From an uncultured Clostridia bacterium (GTDB taxonomy: Bacteria > Bacillota > Clostridia > Oscillospirales > Acutalibacteraceae), in NCBI GenBank assembly GCA_947625485.1, contig CANQOP010000016.1:1-51463 (forward strand): 51,463 nucleotides of DNA, written 5' to 3'. Under the pieces are notes generated by a model. The model was not told the DNA's origin. It did not search any database and saw only the letters and a program-made list of their open reading frames with translations. Positions 49,850-51,463 of the stretch are shown here, one piece after another. Each line of letters begins with the position of its first letter. The first letter of the stretch is position 1. A program made the position numbers and the translations under genes.

Positions 49850-51343
49850 ATGGCAGACACTCCGCAGCAGATTCAAATTTCAAGCGACCCCGTAAAGGCG
49901 CGCTACGATAAACTTAATATTCTAAAGGAAATGGGCAGAAATCCGTTCGAGGAGACGACCTCGGACCGTGATATAACCTGCGCCGAAATCCCAAAGAGAT
50001 TTGAAGAACTCGAAAACAAAACCGTTTGCATCGCGGGACGTGTTATGTCCAAACGCGGAAAGGGTAAGGTTACCTTCCTCGACGTGCACGATATTTCGGG
50101 CAAAATGCAGGTTTTCGCTAAGCGCGACGACCTCGGAGAGGACGAGTACGCAATCCTCAAGCGTTGGGATATAGGCGATATTGTAGAGGTAAAAGGCTAT
50201 GTGTTTAAAACGCAGATGGGCGAAGTCAGCATTCACGCTCAGGCGGTAAAACTGCTCTCAAAGTCGCTCAGACCTCTCCCCGAGAAGTACCACGGACTTA
50301 CCAACACGGACTTGCGTTACCGTCAGCGCTACACAGACCTTATTATGAACCCCGAGGTTAAAGATACCTTTATAAAGCGCTCGAAGATTATCAGCAGTAT
50401 CCGACGTTTCCTTGACGGACAGGGATTTATGGAGGTCGAGACCCCAATGCTCGTCGCGAATGCAGGCGGTGCGGCGGCGCGCCCGTTCTTTACACACTTT
50501 AACGCGCTCGACGAGGACTTAAAGCTCCGCATCTCGCTTGAGCTTTACCTAAAGAGACTAATTGTAGGGGGTCTTGAGAAGGTTTACGAAATCGGACGAG
50601 TTTTCCGAAACGAGGGAGTAGACACACGTCACAACCCCGAGTTTACTCTTATGGAGCTATATCAGGCGTACACAGACTATAACGGTATGATGGACCTCAC
50701 GGAACGGCTCTATCGCCACGTTGCTCAGGAGGTGCTCGGTACAACAACAATTACCTATAACGGGGTTGAAATGGACCTCGGTAAACCGTTTGAACGCATA
50801 ACAATGGTTGACGCCGTTAAGAAGTATTCAGGCGTAGATTTTAATGATATACACTCCGACGAGGAGGCTAAGGCCATTGCAAAGGATAAGGGAATCGAGT
50901 ACGAGGATAGGCACAAAAAGGGCGATATACTCAATCTCTTCTTTGAGGAGTTTGCTGAGGAGCATATGATTCAGCCGACCTTTGTAATGGATCACCCGAT
51001 TGAGATTTCTCCGCTTACGAAGAAAAAGCCCGAGGACCCGAACTACGTTGAACGTTTCGAATTCTTTATGAACGGCTGGGAAATGGCGAATGCTTATTCC
51101 GAGCTTAACGACCCGATTGACCAGCGCGAGCGCTTTAAAGCTCAGGAGGAGCTGCTCGCTCAGGGAGACGAAGAGGCTAACACCACGGACGAGGATTTCT
51201 TAAATGCACTCGAAATCGGTATGGCTCCGACGGGCGGTATCGGTTACGGAATTGACCGTATGGTAATGCTCCTTACCGATTCCCCCGCAATCCGCGATGT
51301 TCTGCTCTTCCCGACAATGAAGTCCTTACCGAACGACAAGTAA
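49850..51343 (+). CDS. lysS: Lysyl-tRNA synthetase, class II
   Basis: 497 aa. The N-terminal OB-fold anticodon-binding domain (about 35-140, VCIAGRVMSKRGKGKVTFLDVHD) is followed by the class II core: motif 1 FMEVETPML, motif 2 EIGRVFRNEGVDTRHNPEFTLME, and motif 3 GIGYGIDRMVMLLTDSPAIRDVLLFP near the C-terminus. The MANAYSELNDP segment is typical of LysRS. AAGGAGG lies before the ATG. Complete gene. Confidence 0.98.
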   Translation: MADTPQQIQISSDPVKARYDKLNILKEMGRNPFEETTSDRDITCAEIPKRFEELENKTVCIAGRVMSKRGKGKVTFLDVHDISGKMQVFAKRDDLGEDEYAILKRWDIGDIVEVKGYVFKTQMGEVSIHAQAVKLLSKSLRPLPEKYHGLTNTDLRYRQRYTDLIMNPEVKDTFIKRSKIISSIRRFLDGQGFMEVETPMLVANAGGAAARPFFTHFNALDEDLKLRISLELYLKRLIVGGLEKVYEIGRVFRNEGVDTRHNPEFTLMELYQAYTDYNGMMDLTERLYRHVAQEVLGTTTITYNGVEMDLGKPFERITMVDAVKKYSGVDFNDIHSDEEAKAIAKDKGIEYEDRHKKGDILNLFFEEFAEEHMIQPTFVMDHPIEISPLTKKKPEDPNYVERFEFFMNGWEMANAYSELNDPIDQRERFKAQEELLAQGDEEANTTDEDFLNALEIGMAPTGGIGYGIDRMVMLLTDSPAIRDVLLFPTMKSLPNDK

Positions 51344-51346
51344 GAA

Positions 51347-51370
51347 AAACCCAGTGTTTATGCGGGTTTC
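51347..51370 (+). terminator. Weak hairpin after lysS
   Basis: AAACCC with GGGTTT around an 11-nt loop, without a T tract. The remaining bases to the window end hold a tandem TTTACACCAA word and nothing else recognised. Confidence 0.3.
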
Positions 51371-51463
51371 GGGACTTTCAAAATCAAATAAATTTACCTC
51401 TTTACACCAAATTTACACCAATCGGTGCTAAAAACGGTGCAGAGACTAAAAAATCGCATAATT

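Noticed and set aside
51400..51421. Tandem TTTACACCAA words near the right edge as an attachment site or repeat array
   Set aside because: Only two units and no integrase gene in view.

Overview
The window looks like a chromosomal segment of an anaerobic, low-to-mid GC Gram-positive gut or rumen Clostridia, most likely Oscillospiraceae/Ruminococcaceae. The evidence is strong AGGAGG ribosome binding sites, a tryptophan T-box leader, [FeFe]-hydrogenase maturation genes, a dockerin protein carrying a CBM26-like starch-binding module, a secreted GH13 amylase, and secreted proteins ending in Lys-rich fibronectin-III/YDG-like modules. No phage, insertion sequence, CRISPR array or tRNA was recognised. 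This is mostly ordinary chromosome, with the unusual material concentrated in 5' leaders.

Layout. 0.2-8.1 kb: cell-surface polysaccharide deacetylase, a small unknown gene, an AraC regulator and two tandem paralogous secreted CotH-kinase proteins that differ only in their C-terminal modules. 8.2-14 kb, minus strand: nadE, a ZIP metal transporter, and the H-cluster maturation operon (TM1266-type regulator, hydE, hydG, hydF) behind a promoter and an attenuator-like leader. 14.2-16.9 kb: small membrane proteins, lgt and a leucine-rich-repeat secreted protein. 16.9-23.8 kb: sigma-A promoter, Trp T-box and complete trpEGDCFBA. 24-29.6 kb: zinc-ribbon membrane protein, Cof-type HAD phosphatase, secreted alpha-amylase, and citrate synthase behind a strongly structured leader. 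29.6-34 kb: an EF-G-like GTPase with degenerate GTPase motifs, a secreted protein, an XRE regulator and an internally deleted SLOG-type pseudogene. 34-37.4 kb, minus strand: operon of DUF815 ATPase, orphan metal/cobalamin-type binding lipoprotein, DUF5662 protein and HD-domain protein. 37.4-41 kb: solitary 5S rRNA, FkbM methyltransferase, DUF2798-like membrane protein with an attenuator-like leader, and a His-rich CobW/ZNG-type metallochaperone. 41.2-43.5 kb: complete polar amino acid ABC transporter. 43.8-48 kb: PucR/CdaR-type regulator and ftsE-ftsX-M23 peptidase operon (ABC-type activation of a cell-wall hydrolase). 48.3-51.3 kb: unknown conserved-looking protein, greA and lysS.

The most interesting material is RNA-level. 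A hydEGF leader has a terminator whose 5' arm can be captured by an upstream complementary segment. A citrate synthase leader can form a 15-bp helix in competition with other helices. A DUF2798 leader runs promoter, hairpins, terminator-like stem, gene. A 9-bp helix sequesters the Shine-Dalgarno of an unknown gene, and the greA leader holds three consecutive hairpins. None could be matched by eye to a known riboswitch class, and all pairings were checked only by hand.
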